A stretch of 64,000 nucleotides of DNA from Bacillota bacterium (GTDB taxonomy: Bacteria; Bacillota; Clostridia; Christensenellales; Christensenellaceae): assembly GCA_023408315.1 (NCBI GenBank), contig JAEYKI010000024.1, positions 1-64,000 of the forward strand, read 5' to 3'. Numbering within the stretch: position 1 is the first letter of the stretch; each line of letters starts with the position of its first letter. A program made the position numbers and the translations under genes. The notes under the pieces were generated by a model. It was not told where the DNA came from, ran no database searches, and saw nothing but the letters and a program-made list of their open reading frames with translations. Below are positions 8,014 to 17,028 of the stretch, in pieces.

Positions 8014-9537
8014 ATGAAAGAATATCTTTTAGGTATTGATATAGGGACGTCCTCCTGCAAGGTAACGGCAAGCACCGTTTCCGGTGATATAGTTGGATCG
8101 GCGCAGGGAGATTACGGCATATTGTATCCAAACCCGGGCTGGGTGGAACAGGACCCGAACGAGTGGTGGCAGGTGCTTTGCAACACCATTCGCAAATTGT
8201 TTGAAGCAACCCGGATTCATTCCTCCTGCATTGCGGGCATTGGGGTGGACGGTCAAAGCTGGTCGGCCATTCCCATTGACCGCAGCGGAAATGTGTTGTG
8301 CAATACGCCCATCTGGATGGATACAAGGGCGCAGGATATCTGCGATGAAATAAAGCAAAAGATCAGCGAACAAGAGATATTTGAATTGTGCGGCAATCCC
8401 CTGCAGCCGTGCTATACCACGCCAAAGATACTGTGGTATCAAAAATATCTGCCCGATGTGTACCGCAAAACGTATAAAATTCTGCAAAGCAACGGGTTTA
8501 TTGTATACCGGCTGACGGACAGAATTACGCACGATCTGTCCCAGGGCTACGGGCTGCATTGCTTTGATATGAAGAACGGCGCGATTGATTCCGCCATGTG
8601 CAGCCGGATGGGGATAGACTGGGAGATGATTCCGGAGATTGTTCCCTGCCACCAGGTGGTGGGCGAGGTTACCGCCAAAGCAGCGGCTGAAACAGGTTTG
8701 CAGCCGGGCACGCCCGTTGTTGCGGGCGGCCTGGACGCTGCCTGCGGAACATTGGGCGCCGGCGTTTTGCATGCCGGGCAAACCCAGGAGCAAGGCGGCC
8801 AGGCCGGAGGTATGAGCATTTGTACAGACGAGCTTGTAATGGATAAAAGGCTCATACTTAGTTCGCATGTTGTACCCGGCAAGTGGCTTTTGCAGGGGGG
8901 CACGGTTGGCGGCGGCGGCATTTTAAAATGGTTTGAACGTGAGTTCTGTGAGTTTGAAAGAATTACAGGGCAAAAGGAAGGAGTCTCTTCCATGCAAATA
9001 ATGGATGCGGAAGCGTCCAAAATCAATCCGGGATCGGACGGGGTGGTATTTTTACCTTACATGGCGGGCGAGCGTTCGCCCATATGGAACAGCAAGGCCA
9101 AAGGCGTGTATTACGGCCTTGATTATTCAAAAACCAGGGCGCACATGATACGGGCCAGCATGGAAGGCGTTGCATTTTCGCTGCTGCACAACATGCACGC
9201 GGCTAAAGAGGCTGGCGCGGATACGAACGTATTGCATTCTGTGGGCGGCGCAGCCAAGAGCGCGCTTTGGACACAGATGAAGGCGGATGTTGTGCAGAAA
9301 GAAATTGCGGTGGCGGCGTCCGACGCGGGAACAGCCCTGGGCGCTATTATGCTGGCAGGCGTGGGCGCGGGGGTATACCGCAATTTTGAAGAAGCGGCAG
9401 GCATACATGTACGGATGCAGAAAAGGTTTGTTCCCTCAAAGGAGCACTGCGCCGCGTATGAAAAGAATTATAACTTGTATATTGAACTTTATGAAAGATT
9501 GAAAGAAACAATGAACAGGCAGGGAGATGCAAAATGA
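8014..9537 (+). CDS. FGGY family carbohydrate kinase (xylulokinase-like)
   Basis: 507 aa. The N-terminal ATPase motif GIDIGTSSCKV, the WMDTRA substrate-site segment and the C-terminal GGAAKSALWTQMKAD mark an FGGY kinase. Members phosphorylate xylulose, ribulose, gluconate, glycerol or polyols. Its place directly before a polyol-phosphate-type dehydrogenase suggests a polyol or ketose substrate here rather than xylulose. The stop overlaps the next ATG by 4 bp. Confidence 0.88.
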   Translation: MKEYLLGIDIGTSSCKVTASTVSGDIVGSAQGDYGILYPNPGWVEQDPNEWWQVLCNTIRKLFEATRIHSSCIAGIGVDGQSWSAIPIDRSGNVLCNTPIWMDTRAQDICDEIKQKISEQEIFELCGNPLQPCYTTPKILWYQKYLPDVYRKTYKILQSNGFIVYRLTDRITHDLSQGYGLHCFDMKNGAIDSAMCSRMGIDWEMIPEIVPCHQVVGEVTAKAAAETGLQPGTPVVAGGLDAACGTLGAGVLHAGQTQEQGGQAGGMSICTDELVMDKRLILSSHVVPGKWLLQGGTVGGGGILKWFEREFCEFERITGQKEGVSSMQIMDAEASKINPGSDGVVFLPYMAGERSPIWNSKAKGVYYGLDYSKTRAHMIRASMEGVAFSLLHNMHAAKEAGADTNVLHSVGGAAKSALWTQMKADVVQKEIAVAASDAGTALGAIMLAGVGAGVYRNFEEAAGIHVRMQKRFVPSKEHCAAYEKNYNLYIELYERLKETMNRQGDAK

Positions 9538-10580
9538 AAGCGGCTGTTTTATATGGAAATGAGGATATACGTTACGGTGATTACCCGACTCCGAATGTGG
9601 AACCGGGCACGGTTAAAATACGGGTGCAGGCCAGTGGCATCTGCGGCAGTGATGTTCCGCGTGTTTTATACAACGGGGCGCATTATTTTCCGATTGTTTT
9701 GGGGCACGAATTTTCGGGCGAGGTAGTGGAAATTGGAAAAGGTGTGACCAAAGTTGCTGTAGGGGATACCGTTACGGGCGCACCGCGCATTCCGTGCCTT
9801 ACATGCCGGGATTGCCAGATGGGGAACATCTCGCAGTGCAAGAACGACAGTTTTATCGGTTCGCGCAGGCAGGGAAGTTTTGCGGAATATATTGTAATTC
9901 CGGAGATTAACGCGGTGAAATATGATCCGTCCATTCCGTTTGATGTGGCAACGTTCTTTGAACCGTCCACCATTGCACTGCGCGGCGTGAACAACAACGA
10001 TTATAAGGGCGGGGAATACGTCGCCGTAATAGGCGGGGGAACGATTGGGAATTTTACCATGCAATGGGCCAAGATATTTGGAGGCCGGACCGTGGTGGTG
10101 TTTGATATAGACGAAAGTCGGCTTGCCCTGGCAAAAAAGATGGGCGCGGACGTTGTTATCAATTCCGGAAAAGAGGGCTATCAGAAGGAAGCCATGGAGA
10201 TTACCCAGGGCCGGGGCTTTGAGTTTGTGTTTGAAGCGGTGGGAAGCAACGCAACGCTGCTGATGGCAATGGAACTGGCGGGGGCAAAGGCGCACGTCTG
10301 TTTTATTGGCACGCCGCACGACAGCGTAACGTTTACAAAAGGACAATGGGAATTGATCAACCGTAAAGAAATGCTGATCAGGGGCTGCTGGCAGGGATAC
10401 AGCGCCCCGTTTCCGGGCAGGGAGTGGGAGCTTACTGCACATTTCTTCAAGACTGGGCAGTTGAAAGTTACCGGGGATTTTATCTTTAAAAAATTCCCGC
10501 TGAGCCAGGCGAAAGAGGCGTTTGACCTGTACAAAAATCCTTCGCAGGTGCATGGCAAGATATTGCTTGTGAGTGAGTGA
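9534..10580 (+). CDS. Zinc-dependent polyol-phosphate dehydrogenase (GatD-like)
   Basis: 348 aa medium-chain dehydrogenase. The catalytic zinc ligands lie in SGICGSDVPR and GHEFSG, the structural zinc cysteines in CLTCRDCQMGNISQC, and the NAD loop is VIGGGTIGN. The stretches NGAHYFPIVLGHEFSG and FIGSRRQGSFAEYIV are very like galactitol-1-phosphate 5-dehydrogenase (GatD), which makes tagatose 6-phosphate. Translation is coupled to the kinase through a 4-bp overlap. Other sorbitol- or threonine-type dehydrogenases are possible. Confidence 0.82.
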   Translation: MKAAVLYGNEDIRYGDYPTPNVEPGTVKIRVQASGICGSDVPRVLYNGAHYFPIVLGHEFSGEVVEIGKGVTKVAVGDTVTGAPRIPCLTCRDCQMGNISQCKNDSFIGSRRQGSFAEYIVIPEINAVKYDPSIPFDVATFFEPSTIALRGVNNNDYKGGEYVAVIGGGTIGNFTMQWAKIFGGRTVVVFDIDESRLALAKKMGADVVINSGKEGYQKEAMEITQGRGFEFVFEAVGSNATLLMAMELAGAKAHVCFIGTPHDSVTFTKGQWELINRKEMLIRGCWQGYSAPFPGREWELTAHFFKTGQLKVTGDFIFKKFPLSQAKEAFDLYKNPSQVHGKILLVSE

Positions 10581-10591
10581 GGCAGGTATAA

Positions 10592-11524
10592 ATGATTGCA
10601 ACCGTTACTTTAAATGCTTCAGTGGATAAGCTGTACCTGGTGGAAGCGCTGCATCCTTATGAAGTCTCGCGCGTGAAAAAGGTGAACAACACAGCGGGAG
10701 GCAAAGGACTCAACGTATCACGGATTATATCGCAGGCAGGGGAGGACGTTGCCGCGGCGGGAATCATAGGCGGATACAACGGCATGCTGTTTGAATCGCT
10801 CATCACCCAGAAGAACATTACCAAATGTTTTACTCGTATAGAAGGCGAGACGCGCTGCTGTGTAAACCTGTGGGACACATCCGCGCAAAAAAGCACTGAG
10901 TACCTGGAACCCGGTTTTTTGGTAACCCCGGAAGATCTCGAGCGTTTTGTAGAGGATTACGTGCGGGTTGTAAAGATGAGCGACGCGGTCTGTATATCCG
11001 GCAGCACGCCGCCCGGTACGCCGGAGGATTTTTGCGCCAGGCTGGTATGCGTGGCCAAAGACAACGGGAAACCGGTTCTGGCGGACGTTGCGGGCGCACA
11101 GCTTAAGGAAGCGATAAAAGCAAAGCCGACGGTAGTGAAACCAAATAATGATGAAATTGAGCAGCTTTTCCCGATAGATACTTCATCCATCCGGCAACTG
11201 GCGGAAACAGCCCAAACCCTTCATCAGAGCGGGATTGATATTGCCGCCATTTCCATAGGAAAGAAAGGAGCCGTTATCGCGTGCGGCGGAGGCGTGTATC
11301 ACGCAAGGCCGCCGGAGATTCAGGTGGTGAATACAGTTGGAAGCGGAGACAGCATGGTTGCTGGATTTGCGATTGGCATATGCCGCAAATACACCATGCT
11401 GGAAACCATACGGTATGCGGCTGCGCTGGCGGCGGCAAATACCCTGACAATGGAAACGGGGAGTTTTAAAATGCAGGACCTTGAACGGCTGCTTCCTGAA
11501 ATAAATATTGAAAAAATTAACTAA
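10592..11524 (+). CDS. PfkB family sugar-phosphate kinase (1-phosphofructokinase / tagatose-6-phosphate kinase type)
   Basis: 310 aa. Signatures are LNASVDK at the start, AGGKGLNVSRI (PfkB motif 1) and VNTVGSGDSMVAGF with the catalytic Asp (motif 2). FruK and LacC share this arrangement and make a ketose 1,6-bisphosphate. With the GatD-like enzyme upstream and the class II aldolase at 7118, tagatose-6-phosphate kinase is the best fit. Start ATG at 10592, AGG eight bases upstream. Confidence 0.85.
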   Translation: MIATVTLNASVDKLYLVEALHPYEVSRVKKVNNTAGGKGLNVSRIISQAGEDVAAAGIIGGYNGMLFESLITQKNITKCFTRIEGETRCCVNLWDTSAQKSTEYLEPGFLVTPEDLERFVEDYVRVVKMSDAVCISGSTPPGTPEDFCARLVCVAKDNGKPVLADVAGAQLKEAIKAKPTVVKPNNDEIEQLFPIDTSSIRQLAETAQTLHQSGIDIAAISIGKKGAVIACGGGVYHARPPEIQVVNTVGSGDSMVAGFAIGICRKYTMLETIRYAAALAAANTLTMETGSFKMQDLERLLPEINIEKIN

Positions 11525-11537
11525 TAGAGGTGAAACT

Positions 11538-12551
11538 ATGAAAGAATTTATCGATCCCAAACTGGTTCCCAAAAGAGTATTGCCAAATGGAGAAGAGATC
11601 CCGTGCATTGGTATGGGGACGTTTGGGTCCGACCGTTTTACGCCCGAACAGGTTGCGGGCGCAGTTGCCGGAGCCATTCGCTGCGGTTACAGGATGTTTG
11701 ACTGCGCTTCTGTATATGGAAATGAGGAGCTGATTGGAAGAGTATTCGCCGATGCATTTGTGGAAGGCGTTGTTAGAAGGGAAGAGTTGTTCATAACATC
11801 AAAAGTTTGGAACGACATGCACGGCCGGGGCGATGTATTGGTCTCCTGTGCCAAAACATTGAAAGACCTGCAGCTTGAGAATGTGGATGTGTATTTTATG
11901 CACTGGCCCTTCCCCAACTATCATGCGCCGGGCTGCGACGGGGACAGCAGGAATCCCAACTCAAGGCCGTTTATTGTGGAGGAGTTTATGGACACGTGGC
12001 GGCAAATGGAGCGCCTTGTGGACATGGGATTAACCCGGCATATCGGCATGTCCAGCATGACAATACCCAAGCTGGAGGCCGTTTTGCCACTTTGCCGCAT
12101 TCAACCTTCGCTGATTGAGATGGAATTGCATCCGAGCTTTCAGCAGAAGGAATTATATGATTACTGCGTTGCAAATAAAATTCAGCCCATTGGGTTCTGC
12201 CCCATTGGTTCGCCTACGCGCCCGGACAGGGATAAAACCGAGAACGATGTGGTGGACATACAGATGCCTGAGGTGGTGGAGATTGCGAAGGCGCACAGCG
12301 CGCACCCGGCGGTTATTTGCCTTAAATGGGCAGTACAGCGCGGGCAGATTCCTATTCCATTTTCTGTGTACGAAAATGAATACGCCAGCAATCTGCGCTG
12401 CACTACGGAAGACCCGTTAACCGAGGTAGAAATGCAATCTATTGCGGGCACCGATAAAAACTGCCGTCTCATCAAAGGCCAGGTGTTCCTCTGGCCAAGC
12501 GCTAAAAGCTGGGAGGACCTTTGGGATTTGGACGGAACGATTACCAGGTAA
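11538..12551 (+). CDS. Aldo-keto reductase
   Basis: 337 aa from the ATG at 11538, which has AGAGGTG six bases upstream; the longer frame from 11508 overlaps the kinase and lacks an RBS. The AKR tetrad is visible: Asp and Tyr in FDCASVYGNE, Lys in TSKVWND, His in FMHWPFP. The closing SVYENEYASNL segment suits NADP-dependent aldose reductases. It is the last gene of the operon. It could reduce the imported aldose to a polyol for the FGGY kinase, or recycle a side product. Confidence 0.88.
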   Translation: MKEFIDPKLVPKRVLPNGEEIPCIGMGTFGSDRFTPEQVAGAVAGAIRCGYRMFDCASVYGNEELIGRVFADAFVEGVVRREELFITSKVWNDMHGRGDVLVSCAKTLKDLQLENVDVYFMHWPFPNYHAPGCDGDSRNPNSRPFIVEEFMDTWRQMERLVDMGLTRHIGMSSMTIPKLEAVLPLCRIQPSLIEMELHPSFQQKELYDYCVANKIQPIGFCPIGSPTRPDRDKTENDVVDIQMPEVVEIAKAHSAHPAVICLKWAVQRGQIPIPFSVYENEYASNLRCTTEDPLTEVEMQSIAGTDKNCRLIKGQVFLWPSAKSWEDLWDLDGTITR

Positions 12552-12584
12552 TACAGGCTTGAATAGTATACATGATCAACAAAG

Positions 12585-12620
12585 GGCCGGAGCGGTTTAT
12601 GCTTCCGGCCCTAAACAGTT
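12585..12620 (+). terminator. Terminator of the sugar operon
   Basis: GGGCCGG (12585-12591) pairs with CCGGCCC (12606-12612) with a small internal mismatch, followed by a short T-rich stretch. It lies 34 bp after the aldo-keto reductase stop. Confidence 0.6.
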
Positions 12621-12685
12621 TTCTTCATGGCACCCATGGACGCGCTGCGCTTGTGCAAATAATTGCTAAATAGTAATTTATAAAA

Positions 12686-12712
12686 ACCGCATTCCAGTTA
12701 TGCGGTCTTTTT
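12686..12712 (+). terminator. Second intrinsic terminator
   Basis: ACCGCAT and ATGCGGT form a 7-bp stem followed by CTTTTT, and an A-run precedes the stem, so it could work in both directions. It insulates the signalling genes from the sugar operon. The rest of the 375-bp gap is AT-rich and carries the CGA boxes listed separately. Confidence 0.7.
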
Positions 12713-12874
12713 ATGCCGAAATACTGCGGGCGCCCTGGCTGTATGCAAACGTACAAATCTGGCAGCAAGATGCCGGTTTCAGGCAGTTTATCGTTGAATA
12801 TGCCATGTAAAATGTTCAATAAACCATTTATATTTATATTTAATTTTGGTAAAATATAATAAATTTTATAAAAA

Positions 12875-12911
12875 TATCGATAATTATATTAAAAACTCGA
12901 AATAACACGAA
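12875..12911 (+). promoter_or_regulatory. Three phased CGA boxes upstream of the PAS/HD-GYP gene
   Basis: CGATAAT, CGAAAT and CGAAAA elements have their C at 12878, 12898 and 12908, spaced 20 and 10 bp, so all face the same side of the helix. The last ends just before the RBS (AAAGG at 12911-12915). The same spacing recurs at 16971-17028. Candidate binding sites for the Spo0A-like regulator at 16112; the first box also resembles part of a SigD -10 (CGATAA). Confidence 0.45.
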
Positions 12912-12926
12912 AAGGTTGGAAGCAAT

Positions 12927-14060
12927 ATGAATGCCGGATTTTATAAAACAGTATTGGATGAATCACCTGCTGCTTATGCATACCATAAAATCTTGTTGGA
13001 TGCGAGCGGCATGCCCTGCGATTACGAGTTTTTGGAAGTAAATGCGGCATTTGAGCATTATACGGGCCTTTACGCTGCAGACATCATAGGAAGAAAAATA
13101 ACAGAAATTATCCCCAGCATTGGCTCGGAGGAGTATAACTGGATAAAAGCGTACGGCCAAGTGGCATTGACCGGAGAGACTGTGGAATTTAGACAATTTT
13201 CAAATAAATTGGGGCACTGGTATAGGATTCGCGTTTTTTCCCCTGAAAAATATTATTTTATCACTAACTTTATTGACATATCTTTTGAAACAGAAGAACA
13301 TCTTGCGCTGCAGAATTTTTTTGATATAAGTCCGGATTTGCTTTGTATTGCCGACATGAAAGGGTGCTTTTTGAGGATTAACGCAGCGGGGGAAAAAACA
13401 ATGGGCTATTTGGAAAGCAATTTAAACGGCATGGAATACGATGTGTTGAAAAAGGCAGAAGATATTATGTATAGAAAAAAGTTGTTTGAGGGCCCAAGTA
13501 TTCGTGGACAGATTACCGATGCTGTCGTGAAAGCTTTGTATGAGGCAAACCGCCGCGAAAAGGAACATTCGGAACGGGTGAGCATGATATGTGAAAAAAT
13601 GGGGCATGCCCTGGGCTGCTCCAAGCGGGTGATTCAAGAACTGCGCACGGTAGGGTTGCTGCACGATATTGGCAAGGTAGCCATTGACGTATCTATTATT
13701 GATAAGCCGGGGCCATTGAGCGAAAGCGAGTGGATTGAGATAAAACGCCATCCGGAAATTGGCTATAGAATATTAAGCGCGGTAAACGACATGACCGAAA
13801 TTGCGCAGTCCATATTATCGCATCACGAAAGATGGGACGGAACGGGATACCCGCGTGGAATCTGCGGAGAGGATATTCCAATGTATGCCCGTATTCTGGC
13901 AATTGCTGATGCCTATGACGCTATGACCTGCGAGCGGCCGTATAGAAAACCCATGCCGCAAAAGCAGGTTGAAAACGAACTGGCTGTGAATCAAGATAAA
14001 CAATTTGACGCAAGGCTGGTACGGATATTTTTAAATGACGTGGCGCCTGCGTTGAGGTAG
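12927..14060 (+). CDS. PAS domain / HD-GYP cyclic-di-GMP phosphodiesterase
   Basis: 377 aa, no membrane segment. Residues about 1-120 are a PAS domain (YEFLEVNAAFEHYTGL), 130-175 a second, shortened PAS (SPDLLCIADMKGCFLRINAAG), and 205-375 an HD-GYP domain (LLHDIGKV, HHERWDGTGYP, AIADAYDAM). HD-GYP enzymes hydrolyse cyclic di-GMP. The linker KKAEDIMYRKKLFEG resembles the last helix of a GGDEF domain (A....MY..K), yet no GGDEF core exists, so the protein looks like an internal deletion of a PAS-GGDEF-HD-GYP ancestor. The histidine and GYP motifs are intact, so activity is expected. Confidence 0.88.
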   Translation: MNAGFYKTVLDESPAAYAYHKILLDASGMPCDYEFLEVNAAFEHYTGLYAADIIGRKITEIIPSIGSEEYNWIKAYGQVALTGETVEFRQFSNKLGHWYRIRVFSPEKYYFITNFIDISFETEEHLALQNFFDISPDLLCIADMKGCFLRINAAGEKTMGYLESNLNGMEYDVLKKAEDIMYRKKLFEGPSIRGQITDAVVKALYEANRREKEHSERVSMICEKMGHALGCSKRVIQELRTVGLLHDIGKVAIDVSIIDKPGPLSESEWIEIKRHPEIGYRILSAVNDMTEIAQSILSHHERWDGTGYPRGICGEDIPMYARILAIADAYDAMTCERPYRKPMPQKQVENELAVNQDKQFDARLVRIFLNDVAPALR

Positions 14061-14262
14061 AGGTTTGTTTTTGGTTGTTCATTATAAATAAGCAGATAAA
14101 AACCAGAACAGAATAGTAGCATAATAGGCGATTGCATAAAAATCAGTATAGCTTGGATCATTTAGAGAGCTTTAGCCATATTGAGCTGGTTTACTGTACA
14201 ACCCCACATTTTATTAATTGACAGCTTTATAAAGTGATATCAATATGTCCATTGAGGTTTTT

Positions 14263-15999
14263 ATGCAATTGGATAGCCAGACCTATGTCAAATTTAATAA
14301 AATTGTGTTAAAGCTTGCGCAAGATTTTATTAATACGCCAATAGATAAAATTGAAGGGGCCATTGATAACGCTATTGAATTGATGGCTGTGTACTGCGGG
14401 GCCGACAGAATAACTATTTATTTATATAATTGGGAACAGGAGATTTTATATTTAAGAAACGAGTGGACAAGGGAACCCAAATACCATGTAGACGATACAT
14501 ATAAAGTGATTCTTTTTTCCCAAATGTCGCCGCGTATTTTGGAAAAGCATAGGGCTGGACAGCCCTATACGGCAAGTGTTGATCATAAAGATTGGCAAAA
14601 CCAGGATTATATTACCGACATCGGTAAAACGGGTGCGAAGGTGACGACCTCCATTCCATTGAGCGCGGAAGGGGTGGTTTTGGGCGCATGTGTATTAAGC
14701 AGAGTGGAAGATGGCGAAGAGTGGGACGACCTCATCATTTCATCCATTACTATATTTTGCGAAATGTTGACAAGCGTGCTGCAGCGCCTTGAAAGCAAAA
14801 GAAAGCTTATTGAGAATAATAAAAATCTGCGGCTGATACTGGATTCAACAAACGATGCGATTGTAATGCTGGATACCAAGGGAATCATTCTTGATGTAAA
14901 TAAAAGTTTCGCAAAGAGATTTGGAGAATCACCGAAACTAATGGTTGGGAAATATTGGCTATCGTTTGTGCCGGAGACTATATATGGAGAGCTGATACAA
15001 TCAAGAGTAAGAAGGCTTAAAAAAGTAGTTGAAACAGGCAAGCCTGTCGTATTTGAAGACGCCCGGGACGGAATGACGTTTTACAACAGGTTTTATCCTG
15101 TTTTTAAGAATGGGGAAGTAAGCGCGGTTACGCTTTTTTCAACAAATATAACAGATAAAATGAAAGCCATTGAACAGGCCAAAAAAACCGCGGAATATGA
15201 AACCAGGCTGCAGATACAGACAGAGTTTTTTACGAATATGTCCCATGAGTTTAAAACCCCTCTTTCCATTATTCTGGCGCAACTGGAACTGATGAAAGTA
15301 TATCTAAATGATGAAGAGAGGTTACAAAAATACCTCAAGACGGCCAAACAGAATACATATCGGCTTACAAGACTGCTGGAAAATATTTTGGATATAATGA
15401 AACTGGACGCCGGATACTTAAAAGCCGATATGCGATATGCGGATATAGTAAAAATTGCACGAAATATAACGGAACTGGCAAACTTTTATGCCTCTGCAAA
15501 ATCTATCTCTCTGCGCTTCGAAACAAAACTGCTGGGATATTATATGGCGGTGGACCAATATAAAACAGAAAGGATTTTGCTCAACCTGCTATCCAATGCC
15601 CTAAAGTTTACGCAAAAGGGAGGAAGCATAACCGTAACCGTAAAAGCGAAAAATAAAGGCATATTAATCATTGTATCCGATAACGGCGAGGGCATTCCCA
15701 AAGAAAAAATAGGAATTGTTTTTCACAGGTTTATGCAGGCAAATACTTCGTTTATCAGAAAAGCGGAAGGGTCCGGCATAGGGCTTTCTTTGACAAAGTC
15801 GCTTGTTGAATTGTTGAATGGGAGAATATGGGTAAAAAGCAATCCGGGGAAAGGAAGCGATTTTTATGTTGAGCTTCCTACATTGCAACTGGATGGCAAA
15901 AAAGATACAAAGGAAATTGGAGGATATTCTACGCAGGAGCGGGTCAAGGTTGAGTTTTCAGATATCTATTTTGAGTTTAGCAAGATTGAGAATTATTGA
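14263..15999 (+). CDS. Sensor histidine kinase with GAF-like and PAS domains
   Basis: 578 aa from the ATG at 14263 (GAGG five bases upstream; the ATG at 14245 has no good RBS). No transmembrane segments. A GAF-like domain (residues about 20-180; ADRITIYLYNW, TSIPLSAEGVVLGACVL), a PAS domain (about 190-300; ILDSTNDAIVMLDTKGIILD), a HisKA with NMSHEFKTPL, and a HATPase with N box LLSNALKF, G1 DNGEGIP and G2 GSGIGLSL. This build resembles soluble sporulation kinases. Directly upstream of a Spo0A-like regulator, its likely partner. Confidence 0.9.
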   Translation: MQLDSQTYVKFNKIVLKLAQDFINTPIDKIEGAIDNAIELMAVYCGADRITIYLYNWEQEILYLRNEWTREPKYHVDDTYKVILFSQMSPRILEKHRAGQPYTASVDHKDWQNQDYITDIGKTGAKVTTSIPLSAEGVVLGACVLSRVEDGEEWDDLIISSITIFCEMLTSVLQRLESKRKLIENNKNLRLILDSTNDAIVMLDTKGIILDVNKSFAKRFGESPKLMVGKYWLSFVPETIYGELIQSRVRRLKKVVETGKPVVFEDARDGMTFYNRFYPVFKNGEVSAVTLFSTNITDKMKAIEQAKKTAEYETRLQIQTEFFTNMSHEFKTPLSIILAQLELMKVYLNDEERLQKYLKTAKQNTYRLTRLLENILDIMKLDAGYLKADMRYADIVKIARNITELANFYASAKSISLRFETKLLGYYMAVDQYKTERILLNLLSNALKFTQKGGSITVTVKAKNKGILIIVSDNGEGIPKEKIGIVFHRFMQANTSFIRKAEGSGIGLSLTKSLVELLNGRIWVKSNPGKGSDFYVELPTLQLDGKKDTKEIGGYSTQERVKVEFSDIYFEFSKIENY

Positions 16000-16111
16000 A
16001 ATTTATTGATAAAATAAAAGAGTTTACGATATTACCCTTTAGGTTATATAATTAAATATATTACAAAGTGACTACATTTTTAAACCAAAAACAAAAAAAG
16101 GAAGTAAAAAT

Positions 16112-16900
16112 GTGGAAAAAGTGAAATTATTGTTAGTTGATGATAATATACAGCTTCTTGAGTCTTTGGAAGATTTCTTTTTAAGCAAAAGCGATATTGA
16201 AATCTGCGGTTCTGCCGAAGATGGCCAACGCGCCATTGATTTTTTAAAAGACAATACTGTTGATGTGGTTATTCTGGATATTATAATGCCAAATTTGGAC
16301 GGAATGGCGGTATTGGACTGGCTTTCTATGAACAAGTCAAAAAACTTCCCCAGTATCATAATTGTTTCTGCGCTTCGGCATGAAGATGTGGTGCGCATAA
16401 CCAGTATGAAGGGCGTAACTTATTTTATGACGAAACCTATCTCCTATGAAGAATTGTATAAACGTATTGTTGAGATTAGGAGTATAAAGGATATCAAGAA
16501 CGAAGTGTTTAATAAATTATATCAAAATGCCGTTACGATTGACGAAGAAATAACGAGTATTTTTTTGGATATTGGTTTGCCGGCACATGTAAAAGGGTTC
16601 CAGTTCCTTCGTGAAGGGGTGAAAATGATGGTTGAGAACAGGGATATCATCAAAAATATTACGCAAGAATTATATCCTGCCGTTGCAAAACATTTTGATA
16701 CTACATCCAGCAAAGTAGAAAGCGCGATGCGTAATGCGATTCATATATCCTGGACGCAGGGAAAGTTCGCAAATATTAATAAAATATTGGGCTATACCAT
16801 GCTCCATATTAATGAGAAGCCTACAAACGGACAGTTTATTGCTCTTGTGGCAGAGCGACTGTTATCACAAAAAGGTTTGCAGATAAAAAGCAACGTTTAA
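16112..16900 (+). CDS. Spo0A-like response regulator
   Basis: 262 aa. Residues 1-125 are a receiver (LLVDDN with Asp10/Asp11, phospho-acceptor Asp56 in VILDII, Lys in FMTKPI). Residues about 145-255 match the Spo0A effector domain: IGLPAHVKGFQFLREGV, ITQELYPAVAKHF, then KPTNGQFIALVAERL. The recognition region SKVESAMRNAIHISW differs from the usual SRVERAIRHAIEVAW, notably Arg to Ser. It may be the sporulation master regulator or a diverged paralogue; genes usual beside spo0A (spoIVB) are absent, and its neighbours are a kinase and chemotaxis genes. GTG start with AGGAAG eight bases upstream. Confidence 0.85.
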   Translation: MEKVKLLLVDDNIQLLESLEDFFLSKSDIEICGSAEDGQRAIDFLKDNTVDVVILDIIMPNLDGMAVLDWLSMNKSKNFPSIIIVSALRHEDVVRITSMKGVTYFMTKPISYEELYKRIVEIRSIKDIKNEVFNKLYQNAVTIDEEITSIFLDIGLPAHVKGFQFLREGVKMMVENRDIIKNITQELYPAVAKHFDTTSSKVESAMRNAIHISWTQGKFANINKILGYTMLHINEKPTNGQFIALVAERLLSQKGLQIKSNV

Positions 16901-16970
16901 GTAAATAGGTGATAAAACCGGCAGCAGCCGGTTTTTTTTTGAAAAAATTTCAAAAAAATGTTGAAGATTA

Positions 16971-17028
16971 ACACGAAAACTATAATTTTTTTTCGAAATT
17001 TTTCGATAAAATTAGTAAATACACGAAT
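16971..17028 (+). promoter_or_regulatory. Four phased CGA boxes upstream of cheW
   Basis: CGAAAA, CGAAAT, CGATAAA and CGAATA elements have their C at 16974, 16994, 17004 and 17024, giving intervals of 20, 10 and 20 bp. The segment is extremely AT-rich otherwise. The 17002-17009 element (TTCGATAA) also resembles a SigD -10 (GCCGATAA), which would suit chemotaxis genes, but no TAAA -35 is found at the expected distance. Confidence 0.45.

Noticed and set aside
8029..8868. Long minus-strand frame inside the FGGY kinase gene
   Set aside because: Complete antisense overlap with a clear kinase; low-complexity Arg/His/Ala content typical of a shadow frame.
9666..10601. 311-codon minus-strand frame opposite the GatD-like gene
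   Set aside because: Antisense to a gene with intact zinc and NAD motifs; no start site or family pattern.
12858..12884. SigD (flagellar-type) promoter before the PAS/HD-GYP gene
   Set aside because: CGATAA fits the -10, but TAAA lies only about 12 bp upstream instead of 15; kept as an alternative reading of the CGA boxes, not a feature.
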